Assembly (NCBI GenBank): GCA_034927445.1
Contig: JAYFPZ010000005.1
Location: 62,001-126,000 of the forward strand
Source: PHAA01 sp034927445
Lineage (GTDB): Bacteria > Bacillota > Syntrophomonadia > Syntrophomonadales > Syntrophomonadaceae
Reading direction: 5' to 3'
DNA length: 64,000 bases
Each line of letters begins with the position of its first letter. The stretch's first letter is position 1. The position numbers were made by a program, and so were the translations under genes. The notes under the pieces are model-generated. The model worked only from the letters and a program-made list of their open reading frames with translations. It was not told where the DNA came from and made no database searches. This document shows, piece after piece, positions 8,197-16,724 of this stretch.

Positions 8197-8207
8197 GGAG
8201 GAATTGT

Positions 8208-8843
8208 ATGAGTCCGGCCGCATTTGATTTTAAGAAGGAATACAAGGATCTGTATATGCCCAAAGCCCAGCCGGTTCTGGTTGAGGTCCCGGCCATGAAA
8301 TTTCTGATGCTTGACGGGAGCGGAGATCCGAATAACAATGTTGCGTTCCAGCAGGCCACCGAGCTTCTCTATGGCCTGTCCTACACCCTTAAAATGAGCA
8401 AAAAGAAAGGCAGCCAGCCCCCCGGTTACTTTGAATACGTGGTTCCGCCTCTGGAGGGTCTCTGGTGGATCGAGGGAGGGCAGTTTTCCCTGGATATAAG
8501 GGATAATTGGCTGTGGACCTTGATGATCAGGCAGCCGGAGTTTGTGGATGCGGAATTTTGCCAATGGGCGGCTGGTGAACTAAGCCGTAAAAAGCCGGAG
8601 CTTTCCCATGACAAAGTTCGCCTGGAGACTTTTAGCGAGGGACTGTGCGTTCAGATAATGCATGTCGGACCCTACGCCACCGAACCGGAAAGCATGTCCA
8701 AAATAGAGAAATTCATAACCGGCCGGGGCCTTCGGGATCTGGTGGGACAGGGCGGCAAGCATCATGAAATATACCTGTCCGATCCCCGCAAAGCCAAACC
8801 CGAGAGTATGAAAACAGTCCTCCGCCATCCGGTGGCTGAATGA
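8208..8843 (+). CDS. GyrI-like domain protein (COG4832 type)
   Basis: 211 residues, soluble. The N-terminus (YKDLYMPKAQPVLVEVPAMK, FLMLDGSGDPN) and the later GLWWIEGG, LCVQIMHVGPYATEPESM and HHEIYLSDPRK segments match stand-alone GyrI-like small-molecule-binding proteins, the fold also used as effector domain in AraC/MerR regulators. These bind drugs or other hydrophobic ligands and some hydrolyse them. GGAGG precedes the ATG. Co-transcribed with the GNAT gene. Confidence 0.8.
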   Translation: MSPAAFDFKKEYKDLYMPKAQPVLVEVPAMKFLMLDGSGDPNNNVAFQQATELLYGLSYTLKMSKKKGSQPPGYFEYVVPPLEGLWWIEGGQFSLDIRDNWLWTLMIRQPEFVDAEFCQWAAGELSRKKPELSHDKVRLETFSEGLCVQIMHVGPYATEPESMSKIEKFITGRGLRDLVGQGGKHHEIYLSDPRKAKPESMKTVLRHPVAE

Positions 8844-8858
8844 TGAACAACAGAAAGA

Positions 8859-9401
8859 ATGCTTATGGTAGAAAATAAATCGGGCCAGCCTTTGCCGGAC
8901 TATCTCGAACCGGGTCTGAAAATCCTTTTCGTCGGATTCAATCCCAGCATCCGTTCCGGAGAGGTGGGTCATCACTTTGCCAGTCCCAATAACCGCTTCT
9001 GGAAGATACTGTACGAAGCCGGGCTGACCCCGCGCCAATACAGTGCCCTGGAAGATGGAACCATGCTGGAGCTGGGCTATGGGCTCACCAATCTGGTGGC
9101 GCGCCCTACCCGGGCAGCGGCCGATGTAGATGCGGCCGAGTATGCCGCGGGGGCGGAGTTGTTAATCCGGAAAATAAAGCTTAACCTTCCCCGGGTGGTC
9201 TGTTGTGTGGGGAAAGGGGTATATCAGATTTATGCCCGCCAAAGGCGGGCCGAATGGGGCTTCCAGCCCACCGGGACTGTGCCTGGAGTAATTGATTTTG
9301 CCGCTCCCTCCAGTAGCGGTCTGGTGCGGATGAGAACCGAAGCAATCGTAGGCATTTATAGAACCCTGAATACGTTTTTGCAGGATTCCCCGCCAAAATA
9401 A
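8859..9401 (+). CDS. mug: Mismatch-specific uracil-DNA glycosylase (Mug/TDG family)
   Basis: 180 residues, DNA base-excision repair of U or ethenocytosine opposite G. The active-site motif reads GFNPSIRSGE, with HHFASPNNRFWK after it (Mug: GINPG...HFA.P.NRFW). The DNA-intercalation loop region has a VPGVIDFAAPSSSG segment (pattern P-S-x-S-G). The position after GFNP is Ser rather than Gly. The start is ATG 8859 or 8865; the ribosome site is weak (AGAAAG), so translation may be coupled to the gene 15 bases upstream. Confidence 0.85.
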   Translation: MLMVENKSGQPLPDYLEPGLKILFVGFNPSIRSGEVGHHFASPNNRFWKILYEAGLTPRQYSALEDGTMLELGYGLTNLVARPTRAAADVDAAEYAAGAELLIRKIKLNLPRVVCCVGKGVYQIYARQRRAEWGFQPTGTVPGVIDFAAPSSSGLVRMRTEAIVGIYRTLNTFLQDSPPK

Positions 9402-9434
9402 CCGGAGGATGTTTATTCAAAAACGCCTCCGGTT
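9400..9434. terminator. Hairpin between convergent mug and small ORF
   Basis: AACCGGAGG (9400-9408) pairs with CCTCCGGTT (9426-9434). It overlaps the mug stop codon and lies between convergent genes. The T-run is poor on both sides, so termination efficiency is uncertain. Confidence 0.5.
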
Positions 9435-9453
9435 GGGTTATGGTTAAATATAA

Positions 9454-9597
9454 TTAATTGCCTTGCTTGTTTGAACCTTTTGGCTTTTGATCGTTTATAT
9501 CAACCGGTTTCTCAATTATTTCATCGTATTCGCGGTTAACCATGTTAAGCTCTTTAGCCAGCGGTTTTTTGGCAGGGTTGGTCCTGTCATAAGGCAT
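9454..9597 (-). CDS. Small hydrophilic protein, 47 residues
   Basis: An ATG at 9597 follows GGGAGGTGCAG and gives a 47-residue product starting MPYDRTNPAKKPLAKELNMV, highly charged and rich in Lys, Asp, Glu and Asn, with no membrane segment. The good ribosome site and the coding-like composition support a real gene. The function is unknown. Confidence 0.6.
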   Translation of the reverse strand: MPYDRTNPAKKPLAKELNMVNREYDEIIEKPVDINDQKPKGSNKQGN

Positions 9598-9773
9598 ATC
9601 TGCACCTCCCTTCGATTCTTCCATGATCACTTATATTTTTCTTTGATAAACGCATTAATATACCATGATGGATTGGCCAAGGCCGGATCCCAGGCAAGCA
9701 GTACGCTCTAACCGTACGACGGAAAGCATTATTAATTTTCTGGAAGCTCAAAGTTAGGCGGAGCAGGAACGTC

Positions 9774-10667
9774 CTACAAAATGGTAAGCAGTATACTGAG
9801 GGTTGCCAGGCTCAGCAGCGTGCTCAGCAGAGTGATAGAGGAGACGAGTTGAGGGTTATTGTCGTATTGAATGGCGTACATACCCATAATAACCGCCGAG
9901 GGCATAGCCGCCAGCACGATCATGGTTTTGGCCAGAACGGGCTCTACCGGCAGCACCAGCGTGAGTCCGTAAGCGATGGCCGGCGAAACGAGCAAGCGGG
10001 TGGTTATTCCTGCAATATTAATACCCCACTGTATATTGCTCAGCTTTATTTCAGCCAGTTGCATGCCCAAAACCAGCATCATTAGAGGAATCGAGGCATC
10101 TCCCACCATACTGATGGCATTGTAGATATTTTCGGGCATGGGGAGTTTGCAAAGCTGCCACAGCAAAGCCAGAATAAGAGCGTGTATGACCGGCATTTTT
10201 AATACGGAATATAGGGATTCTTTTACATCGAAATTTCCTCGGGCGGCATAATACAGTCCCAATGTGCTCATCAAAACCGTGTGCACAATCATGATCGCTA
10301 TGGAATATTGGAAAGCGGTTTGGCCATAGGCGAACAGAATGACGGGCGCCCCATAGTTGCCGTTGTTCATGAAAGCCGACGACAAGATCAAGGAGCTGGT
10401 TTCAGCATTATTGGAGCCTTTTAGATAAGTCCCGATTTTAATCAGCAAGATCAGAAGAACGGTTAGCAAAACGGTATAAATCACGATATTCAAATAGGTC
10501 ATATCTAACTTGGCGGTATAGAAGCATTTAAAAACCAGAGGGGGAGTCATCAGATACAAGGCCGTAGTAGAAATGGATTTTATGTCCAGAGAAAATACCT
10601 TCTGGCCAATGTATCCGGTGAGAAAGATCAAAAAAATCGGGAGCACAACTTCGAGAAGCATTACCAC
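9774..10667 (-). CDS. AEC-family (auxin efflux carrier-like) transporter
   Basis: 297 residues, about ten membrane segments in two halves. The family-typical centre has SSAFMNNGNYGAPV and the second half has GMQLAEI and the P-containing TMIVLAAMPSAVIMGMYAIQ. AEC proteins in bacteria export or import organic acids such as malate or malonate. The GTG at 10667 has AAAGGTGA six bases upstream; an ATG at 10661 is an alternative. Divergent from the sigma-54 activator gene, which may control it. Confidence 0.87.
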   Translation of the reverse strand: MVMLLEVVLPIFLIFLTGYIGQKVFSLDIKSISTTALYLMTPPLVFKCFYTAKLDMTYLNIVIYTVLLTVLLILLIKIGTYLKGSNNAETSSLILSSAFMNNGNYGAPVILFAYGQTAFQYSIAIMIVHTVLMSTLGLYYAARGNFDVKESLYSVLKMPVIHALILALLWQLCKLPMPENIYNAISMVGDASIPLMMLVLGMQLAEIKLSNIQWGINIAGITTRLLVSPAIAYGLTLVLPVEPVLAKTMIVLAAMPSAVIMGMYAIQYDNNPQLVSSITLLSTLLSLATLSILLTIL

Positions 10668-11009
10668 GTCAAGTCACCTTTGCTTATATTGTATATCCGG
10701 CCCCGGATGCTTGTTTTACCTGAATATAATACCTTGAATCGGAGCAGGAAACAAGCTAAAGGTGCCAGAGTTTAATCTGCCAATTTATGGCGTTCATTCA
10801 CTTCCAGGAAAACTTTAAGAGCGCATCAATGCTTCCGGTTTTTGTTACGAGGATTAAGGACCGCCCTCTCGCCCCCTCACCCCGGATTGGAAATAGTAAA
10901 ATCCCTCCGTTTCCAGCTTGTGACTATTTTATCTTGGGCTAAATTGCATTTATCCATAGGCAAGGGCGTAAGGTGTTATGAGGGAATTGTTGTAAAAGAG
11001 GTTGTTATC
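10668..11009. other. Divergent intergenic region
   Basis: 342 bp between the AEC transporter and the sigma-54 activator. An AT-rich TATAAT-like stretch near 10724 could serve either gene. I found no sigma-54 box, convincing operator or additional reading frame here. Confidence 0.4.
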
Positions 11010-13115
11010 ATGAAGCTGAGCCAGATAATGAGTTATAATCCCATAGTTTTGGGACCGGAGCAGACTATTCAGGAAGCCGGCGGCATCTTTTTGGATCATC
11101 AGATAGACGGCGCCCCGGTCGTAAATGAAAAGGGAGAACTGTTGGGATTAGTAACCAAGACCCATATATATCGAGTGATGGCGGGAGGAAAAAAACCGTC
11201 AACCCGGGTGGGAGAGGTAATGAAAAAGGGTTTGATTATCGGCCATCCGGATGAGAGGGTCCAAGACCTTATCAAGACTAATGTAGGGCGGATGCCGGTC
11301 CTGGACCAAAATGCAGTCGTCGGTATGGTGACCCGGACTGATCTGGCCCGGGTTTATTTTGAATCCTTCCACTCCGTCTCCAATGAAATGCAGACTATAT
11401 TGAATTCGGCCCACAATCTGATAATCTCCATCGATAAAAACGGAAATATAAATGTGCTGAACCGGGCGGCGGAAAGATTTCTGGGCTTGAAAAGTTCAAC
11501 GGTCCAAGGCCGGAATATCATGAAAATAATTCCCAACAGCGGGTTGATGGAGATCCTGGAGACCGGCTGCAGCCGGCCGGTTCAGAAAATAGTGCTGAAT
11601 AATTGCACCTTTATTTCCAACCGCACCCCCATCAAGCAGCAGGGTGAAATTATCGGGGCTGTAGCGGTACTGCAGGATATATCCGAACTGGAGAGCATAT
11701 CCCGGGAATTGGAAAACGTCAAGGAATTGAACAAAGAGTTGGACGCTATAATTGAATCCTCCTATGACGGGCTCTATCTGACCAACGGGCAGGGTATCAC
11801 CCTGCGCGTAAATGAAGCTTTTGAAAAACTGACCGGGGTGGGCAGCAGTGAGATGGTCGGACGCAATGTTGAAGATTTGGTCAAGGAAAGAGGGATCGTA
11901 TCAGAATCGGTCAGCGCCCTGGTGCTGAAAGCCAAAAAGCCGATAACCATCATGCAGAAGACCCTGACCGGGAGGCTGGCATTGACCACCGGGACTCCGG
12001 TTTTCGACCGCAAAGGCAGAATATTCCGGGTGGTTTCCAATGTGCGGGAAATAACCGAGCTGATTTTGCTAAAACAACAATTGGAGCAGGCCCAAGGCTT
12101 GAGCAAACATTATGAATCCGAGCTGCGGGCCTTGCAAATCCGCTATTCGGGCTCGGAGAAACTCGTGATCAGTTCCCGGAAAATGAAAGACCTGCTGGAT
12201 ACCGTGATTCGGTTGGCCCAGGTTGACTCCACCGTTTTGATAACCGGGGAATCGGGGACCGGCAAAGAATTGATTGCTGAGACCATTCACAATAACAGCC
12301 TGCGTAAAAACGGGCCATTTATAAAAATAAACTGCGGGGCCATATCCCATAATCTCTTGGAGACAGAGCTTTTCGGCTATGAAGCCGGCGCCTTTACCGG
12401 TGCCAAAAAGGGAGGTAAGGCCGGTTATTTCGAATTGGCGCAAGGGGGTACGCTCCTGCTGGATGAGATAAGCGAGCTGCCCTTTAATCTACAGGTAAAC
12501 CTGCTGCGGGTGCTGCAGAGCAAGGAACTTATCCGGGTCGGGGGAGAAAAAACCGTACCGGTCGACGTCCGTATAATTGCCGCTGCCAATCGTGATATCC
12601 AGGGGCTCGTGGAAAAGAACCTATTCCGCAAGGACCTGTATTACCGCTTGAATGTGGTGCCGGTTGAAGTGCCGCCGCTCAGGGAGAGGAAAGAGGAAAT
12701 TCCGGTTCTGGCCGCTCATTTTGTGCAGATGTTCAATAAAAAATATAAAATGGATAAAGAGTTGTCCGCCAATGTTATCGATGTACTCATGGACTATGAT
12801 TGGCCGGGCAATGTCAGAGAACTGGAAAATATAATAGAGAGATTGGTGGTAACCATACCGGGCAGCATCCTGGCCCGCAATGATTTGCCCCTCCATCTTA
12901 AAAAGAATACCCTGGAAAAGCACCCTAAGATTACGGTGACCGGCATTCTCCCGCTCCGGGAAGCCGTCGAAACGGTGGAAAAACAGATATTGGAACAGGC
13001 CTTTCAACGCTATAAGGCAACCCGGGAGGTTGCCCAGCACCTCGAGGTAGACCCCTCCACTATTCTCCGGAAAGCCGCCAAATATGGGTTAATCCCAAGC
13101 AGCCCCGGCCAATAA
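11010..13115 (+). CDS. Sigma-54 interaction domain activator with two CBS and two PAS domains
   Basis: 701 residues. Domains in order: CBS pair (1-57 and 65-118), PAS (about 128-228), PAS (about 245-355), AAA+ sigma-54 activator domain with Walker A GESGTGKE (413-420), sigma-54-contacting GAFTGA (460-465) and Walker B TLLLDEI (481-487), and a Fis-type HTH at the C-terminus (about 655-698, EVAQHLEVDPSTILRKAAKY). CBS pairs commonly bind adenine nucleotides, so energy charge may be one input; the PAS ligands are unknown. The ATG at 11010 follows AGAGG. Its likely target is the sigma-54 promoter at 13685. Confidence 0.92.
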   Translation: MKLSQIMSYNPIVLGPEQTIQEAGGIFLDHQIDGAPVVNEKGELLGLVTKTHIYRVMAGGKKPSTRVGEVMKKGLIIGHPDERVQDLIKTNVGRMPVLDQNAVVGMVTRTDLARVYFESFHSVSNEMQTILNSAHNLIISIDKNGNINVLNRAAERFLGLKSSTVQGRNIMKIIPNSGLMEILETGCSRPVQKIVLNNCTFISNRTPIKQQGEIIGAVAVLQDISELESISRELENVKELNKELDAIIESSYDGLYLTNGQGITLRVNEAFEKLTGVGSSEMVGRNVEDLVKERGIVSESVSALVLKAKKPITIMQKTLTGRLALTTGTPVFDRKGRIFRVVSNVREITELILLKQQLEQAQGLSKHYESELRALQIRYSGSEKLVISSRKMKDLLDTVIRLAQVDSTVLITGESGTGKELIAETIHNNSLRKNGPFIKINCGAISHNLLETELFGYEAGAFTGAKKGGKAGYFELAQGGTLLLDEISELPFNLQVNLLRVLQSKELIRVGGEKTVPVDVRIIAAANRDIQGLVEKNLFRKDLYYRLNVVPVEVPPLRERKEEIPVLAAHFVQMFNKKYKMDKELSANVIDVLMDYDWPGNVRELENIIERLVVTIPGSILARNDLPLHLKKNTLEKHPKITVTGILPLREAVETVEKQILEQAFQRYKATREVAQHLEVDPSTILRKAAKYGLIPSSPGQ

Positions 13116-13148
13116 TATTTTGTGGGGGACAGGCGAACAACCCGGTCA

Positions 13149-13351
13149 AGGGACGGTTCGAGACCACTGAAAAAGTTTCTTAAAATGTGTCATGCTGAGT
13201 GTTAGCGAAGCATCTTGCAATCATATAAATACCAACCATACGGTATTGTTAATGAGATCCTTCGTCGCCTCCAGCTCCTCAGGATGACAAACGCGAGATC
13301 CTTCGTCGCCTGCGGCTCCTCAGGATGACTCAGTGCTCTCGGACCGTCCCC
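13149..13351. repeat. MITE-like element with 22-bp imperfect terminal inverted repeats
   Basis: The left end 13149-13170 (AGGGACGGTTCGAGACCACT plus GA) and the reverse complement of 13330-13351 agree at 19 of 22 positions. The interior holds two direct copies of a GAGATCCTTCGTCGCC / CTCCTCAGGATGAC unit near 13254 and 13290, and a diverged inverted copy near 13188. The element is non-coding. Related end sequences occur at 1130 (inverted) and 22089. Confidence 0.7.
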
Positions 13352-13435
13352 CTAACACTTATCCTGTCTGCGTTATTCATACAACTCCGCGGCTGTCAGC
13401 GTCTCGTTTAGGCCCAGCCGCGCGCATGCACACCT

Positions 13436-13593
13436 GCAAAACTGCCTGCCGTTGGTAAAACCCACCCTGCAGAATTGCCTGCTTAACCAGCCCCCAATCT
13501 TGCGTGACAGACTTCACAAGCCCGCCGGAGCGCGAAACCGGATTTATTCAAACCACCTGACTGCATTCTTGCAGAACCGTTCGGCAAAACTGC
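13436..13593 (+). promoter_or_regulatory. Cluster of GCA-N4-TGC palindromes (putative upstream activator sites)
   Basis: Copies of GCA-N4-TGC lie at 13436-13445 (GCAAAACTGC), 13469-13478 (GCAGAATTGC), 13563-13572 (GCATTCTTGC) and 13584-13593 (GCAAAACTGC, with extended arms CGGCA/TGCCG). A half-matching GCAGAACCGT lies at 13571. They lie about 90-250 bp upstream of the sigma-54 promoter, the usual distance for enhancer sites bound by a Fis-type HTH. Confidence 0.65.
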
Positions 13594-13684
13594 CGGAGGG
13601 ACAGGCCGGTCAAGTCCGGCAAATTTCCTTGAAGCTTACCCCAGTCAATTCGCATATGCCCGAAAAACAGGCATTTTTTCCGGC

Positions 13685-13699
13685 TGGCACGCTCTTTGC
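13685..13699 (+). promoter_or_regulatory. Sigma-54 (-24/-12) promoter of the acyl-CoA oxidation operon
   Basis: TGGCACG-N4-TTGC matches the sigma-54 consensus exactly, with correct GG-to-GC spacing; transcription would begin near 13711, about 150 bases before the first gene. The leader contains a small hairpin (AAGAGG/CCTCTT near 13715-13735) but no recognisable riboswitch. Confidence 0.85.
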
Positions 13700-13860
13700 G
13701 ATTAAAGGATTACAAAGAGGCTTGCACCTCTTGCCTTAAATAATTTGCCTACGGGATAAGGGGGGAGTGAAAATTTCGAAATAGGGAAGCGGAGAAGGTA
13801 GTTTGTCTGATTGGTTGAGTGGCTGTTAAAGGTTTAACGCGGGAAAGGAGAGAGACTTTC

Positions 13861-14643
13861 ATGAGCCGCAATAACATTCTCCTGAAAAAAGATGCAGGAA
13901 TTGGGATCATTACCATCAACCGGCCGGAGCATCTGAATGCCCTGGACCGGGCTACAGTTGAGGAGCTGGCGGAGGTCATTGAACTGGCGGCAGCTGATGA
14001 TGAAATAAAAGTAATCGTTATTACCGGAGCCGGAGATAAGGCCTTTGTGGCCGGGGGTGATATTGCCTTTATGCAAGGCTTGACGGTGGTCGAAGCACGT
14101 AGATTTGCCCGCTTCGGTCAGGGGGTATTGAGAAAACTGGAGTCCATATCCAAACCGGTCATTGCAGCTATAAACGGGTTTTGCCTGGGCGGCGGCTGTG
14201 AACTGGCCATGGCCTGCGATTTCATTATTGCTGCGGGCAAGGCCAAATTCGGACAGCCGGAGGTAGGTCTGGGAGTAACCCCGGGATTTGGAGGGACCCA
14301 GCGCCTGCCCCGCCTGATAGGTATAGGCCGGGCCAAGCAGCTCCTCTATACCGGCGACATCATTGATGCGGAAGAGGCCAAACGGATAGGGCTGGTAAAT
14401 GCGGTGGTGCCGGATGGGCAGCTTATGGACTATGTCAGCGGCATTGCCCGGCGCATCATAGCCCAAGGCCAACTGGCCGTGCGTTTCAGCAAAGCGGCAG
14501 TCAACAACGGGATGCAGACCGATATTGACCGGGCTATGACGATTGAATCCGATATTTTTGCCCTTTGCTTCAGTACGGAAGACCAGCGCGAAGGGATGCA
14601 AGCTTTCATTGAAAAGAGAAAGCCCGTTTTTCAAGAAAAATGA
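13861..14643 (+). CDS. Enoyl-CoA hydratase/isomerase (crotonase family)
   Basis: 260 residues, cytosolic hydration of trans-2-enoyl-CoA. The oxyanion-hole motif AFVAGGDI (61-68) and NGFCLGGGCELAMACD (105-120) are present, as are both catalytic glutamates E114 and E134 (FGQPEVGLGVTPGFGGTQRL), so hydratase activity is expected. The ATG at 13861 follows AAAGGAGAG; an upstream in-frame start at 13819 lacks support. First gene of the sigma-54-driven operon. Confidence 0.93.
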   Translation: MSRNNILLKKDAGIGIITINRPEHLNALDRATVEELAEVIELAAADDEIKVIVITGAGDKAFVAGGDIAFMQGLTVVEARRFARFGQGVLRKLESISKPVIAAINGFCLGGGCELAMACDFIIAAGKAKFGQPEVGLGVTPGFGGTQRLPRLIGIGRAKQLLYTGDIIDAEEAKRIGLVNAVVPDGQLMDYVSGIARRIIAQGQLAVRFSKAAVNNGMQTDIDRAMTIESDIFALCFSTEDQREGMQAFIEKRKPVFQEK

Positions 14644-14704
14644 TCTGCTGAAATTGACCGTGAGTTGTCCGGGAATAGCTCCCGGCAGCCAAGGAGGGAT
14701 ATAA

Positions 14705-15847
14705 ATGGATAGAATTCTGCCCTTCAGTGATGAGCACAAGATGTTTCGCGAGGCGTTTGCAAAATTTGTAGCCTCGGAAATGGTCCCCTATTACAACGAG
14801 TGGGAAGACAACAGCATCGTCTCCCGCGAAGTCTTCGAAAAAATGGGAGCCTTAGGCTTCCTATGCCCGTGGGTCGATGAAAAATACGGCGGAGCCGGGG
14901 CTGATTTTCTCTATTCAGTCATTGTGGCCGAGGAAATAGCCCGGCAGGGTTGCCGGGGCGTATTTGCCTGGCTGCACAGTGATATCGTGGCGCCCTATAT
15001 CGGCACTTATGGTACCGAGGATCAGAAGGCCCGGTGGCTGCCCGGCGTAACCAGCGGAGAGAAGATCCTGGCGGTGGCTATGACCGAGCCCGGAGCCGGG
15101 TCCGACCTGGCTGCCATGCGTACCCGGGCGGTCAAAGACGGCGACGATTATATAATCAATGGTTCCAAAACCTTTATTTCCAACGGGGTTTTAGCCGATC
15201 TGGCCATAGTGGCCGCCAAAACCGACAGCAGTGCGGGGGCCCGGGGCATAACCCTATTCGTGGTGGAAGACGGCACCCCCGGCTTTGCCAAGGGCAAACA
15301 GATACTAAAAGTAGGACTGCATGCCCAGGATACCGCCGAATTGTTTTTTGAGGACTGCCGGGTGCCGGCGGCCAATATCCTCGGGGGGGTGGGCAACGGG
15401 TTCAAATGCCTGATGCAGAAGCTGCAGCAGGAGCGGATTATGGTTTCGCTGGTGGCTCAGGCCTCGGCTGAACGGTGCCTGGCTTTGACCCTGGATTATG
15501 TCAAAGGCAGGAATATATTCGGCCAGCCTTTAAGCAAATTCCAGAACACCCAGTTCACCCTGGCGGAAATAGCCGCCGAAATACAGGTGGGCCGCAGCTT
15601 CATTGACCAGTTGGTTCTCCAGCACATGGCCCACAAGGATGTCGTTCAGGAAGTAAGTATGGCCAAATACTGGATCTGCGAGATGGAAAACCGGGTGGCC
15701 TCCAGGTGCCTGCAGCTTTTCGGCGGATATGGCTACTGCAAGGAATATGAGATATCCAGAATGTGGACCGATGCCAGGATCCAGACCATATACGCCGGCA
15801 CTTCGGAAGTTATGAAACTGGTTATCAGCCGCGGGCTGGGACTTTAG
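14705..15847 (+). CDS. Acyl-CoA dehydrogenase (LCAD/isovaleryl-type active site)
   Basis: 380 residues, FAD-dependent alpha,beta-dehydrogenation of acyl-CoA. The signature AVAMTEPGAGSDLAAM lies at 123-138, and QLFGGYGYCKEYEISRMWTD near 337. The usual catalytic Glu of medium/short-chain enzymes (IYEGT) is Ala364 here (IYAGTSEV), while E243 in QQERIMV matches the helix-G base of long-chain and isovaleryl-CoA dehydrogenases. A branched or longer acyl substrate is therefore likelier than butyryl-CoA. Strong AAGGAGG site. An electron-transfer flavoprotein is not encoded nearby. Confidence 0.93.
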   Translation: MDRILPFSDEHKMFREAFAKFVASEMVPYYNEWEDNSIVSREVFEKMGALGFLCPWVDEKYGGAGADFLYSVIVAEEIARQGCRGVFAWLHSDIVAPYIGTYGTEDQKARWLPGVTSGEKILAVAMTEPGAGSDLAAMRTRAVKDGDDYIINGSKTFISNGVLADLAIVAAKTDSSAGARGITLFVVEDGTPGFAKGKQILKVGLHAQDTAELFFEDCRVPAANILGGVGNGFKCLMQKLQQERIMVSLVAQASAERCLALTLDYVKGRNIFGQPLSKFQNTQFTLAEIAAEIQVGRSFIDQLVLQHMAHKDVVQEVSMAKYWICEMENRVASRCLQLFGGYGYCKEYEISRMWTDARIQTIYAGTSEVMKLVISRGLGL

Positions 15848-15871
15848 TCATTGGGAAAGGAGCAATAAGCC

Positions 15872-16639
15872 ATGAAGATAGAGGGTAAAACTGTCATTGT
15901 TACGGGCGGAGCCTCCGGGCTGGGAGAAGCCGTCGCCCGCAGATTTATAAGCGCCGGCGCCAATGTAGTGATGATTGACCTTAATGAAGAACGGGGAACG
16001 GCCCTGGCAGACGAGCTGGGCAGCCGGGCCGCCTTCATCCAGACAGATATAGCCGCCCCTGAAGATGTACAGAAGGCCATTGATTTCTCCAAGGACAAAT
16101 TCGGCCAGATCGACATCGTGGTAAATTGCGCGGGCATCTCGTCCGGGTCCAAGGTAGCCGGCAAAAAGGGGCCGCATGATCTGGCTTATTTCAAACAAGT
16201 CATCGATATCAACCTGATCGGGGTTTTTGATGTTATCCGGTTGGCAGCTTTTCAGATGCTGCAAAACGTGCCCAATGACGAAGGTGGTCGGGGCGTAATT
16301 ATCAATACTTCATCCATCGCCGCTTTTGACGGTCAGGTCGGGCAGGCCGCCTACACGGCCAGCAAAGCGGCTCTGGCCGGGATGACCCTGCCCCTGGCCC
16401 GCGATCTGGCGGGGGACGGGATCCGGGTTCTGACTATCTGTCCGGGGCTTTTTGACACGCCGATGATGGCTAAACTGCCGGAACAGGTGCGGGTGGAGCT
16501 GGCCAAAACCGTTCCCTTCCCGCCCAAACTGGGTGATCCCGATGAGTTTGCCATGCTGGTGCAGCAGATCGTTGAAAATCCCATGCTCAATGGAGAAACG
16601 ATCCGCCTGGACGGCGCCATCCGCATGAGTGCCAAGTAA
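15872..16639 (+). CDS. Short-chain dehydrogenase, 3-hydroxyacyl-CoA dehydrogenase type II (HSD10-like)
   Basis: 255 residues. It has the NAD-binding TGGASGLG (11-18), NCAGIS, catalytic Ser in NTSSIAAFDGQVGQAAY and YTASKAA (Tyr and Lys of YxxxK), and the PGLFDTPMM...PFPPKLGDPDEF and NGETIRLDGAIRM segments characteristic of human HSD17B10-like 3-hydroxy-2-methylbutyryl-CoA dehydrogenases. Oxidises 3-hydroxyacyl-CoA to 3-oxoacyl-CoA with NAD+. Third gene of the operon; it replaces the usual HbdA/FadB-type dehydrogenase. Confidence 0.9.
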   Translation: MKIEGKTVIVTGGASGLGEAVARRFISAGANVVMIDLNEERGTALADELGSRAAFIQTDIAAPEDVQKAIDFSKDKFGQIDIVVNCAGISSGSKVAGKKGPHDLAYFKQVIDINLIGVFDVIRLAAFQMLQNVPNDEGGRGVIINTSSIAAFDGQVGQAAYTASKAALAGMTLPLARDLAGDGIRVLTICPGLFDTPMMAKLPEQVRVELAKTVPFPPKLGDPDEFAMLVQQIVENPMLNGETIRLDGAIRMSAK

Positions 16640-16724
16640 GCCCTGGGAAAGACAGGCTTCATTGTAAACGCCAGTTTATCAACAACCGGCTTTTGATAAA
16701 GACCACAAGGGGAGGTAATGAAAA

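Noticed and set aside
13711..13860. 150-base leader of the acyl-CoA operon as a riboswitch
   Set aside because: Only one small hairpin is visible, with no conserved aptamer core and no terminator/antiterminator pair.
13834..14739. Long minus-strand frame opposite the crotonase gene
   Set aside because: The crotonase frame has full catalytic motifs. The antisense product shows no family features or ribosome site.
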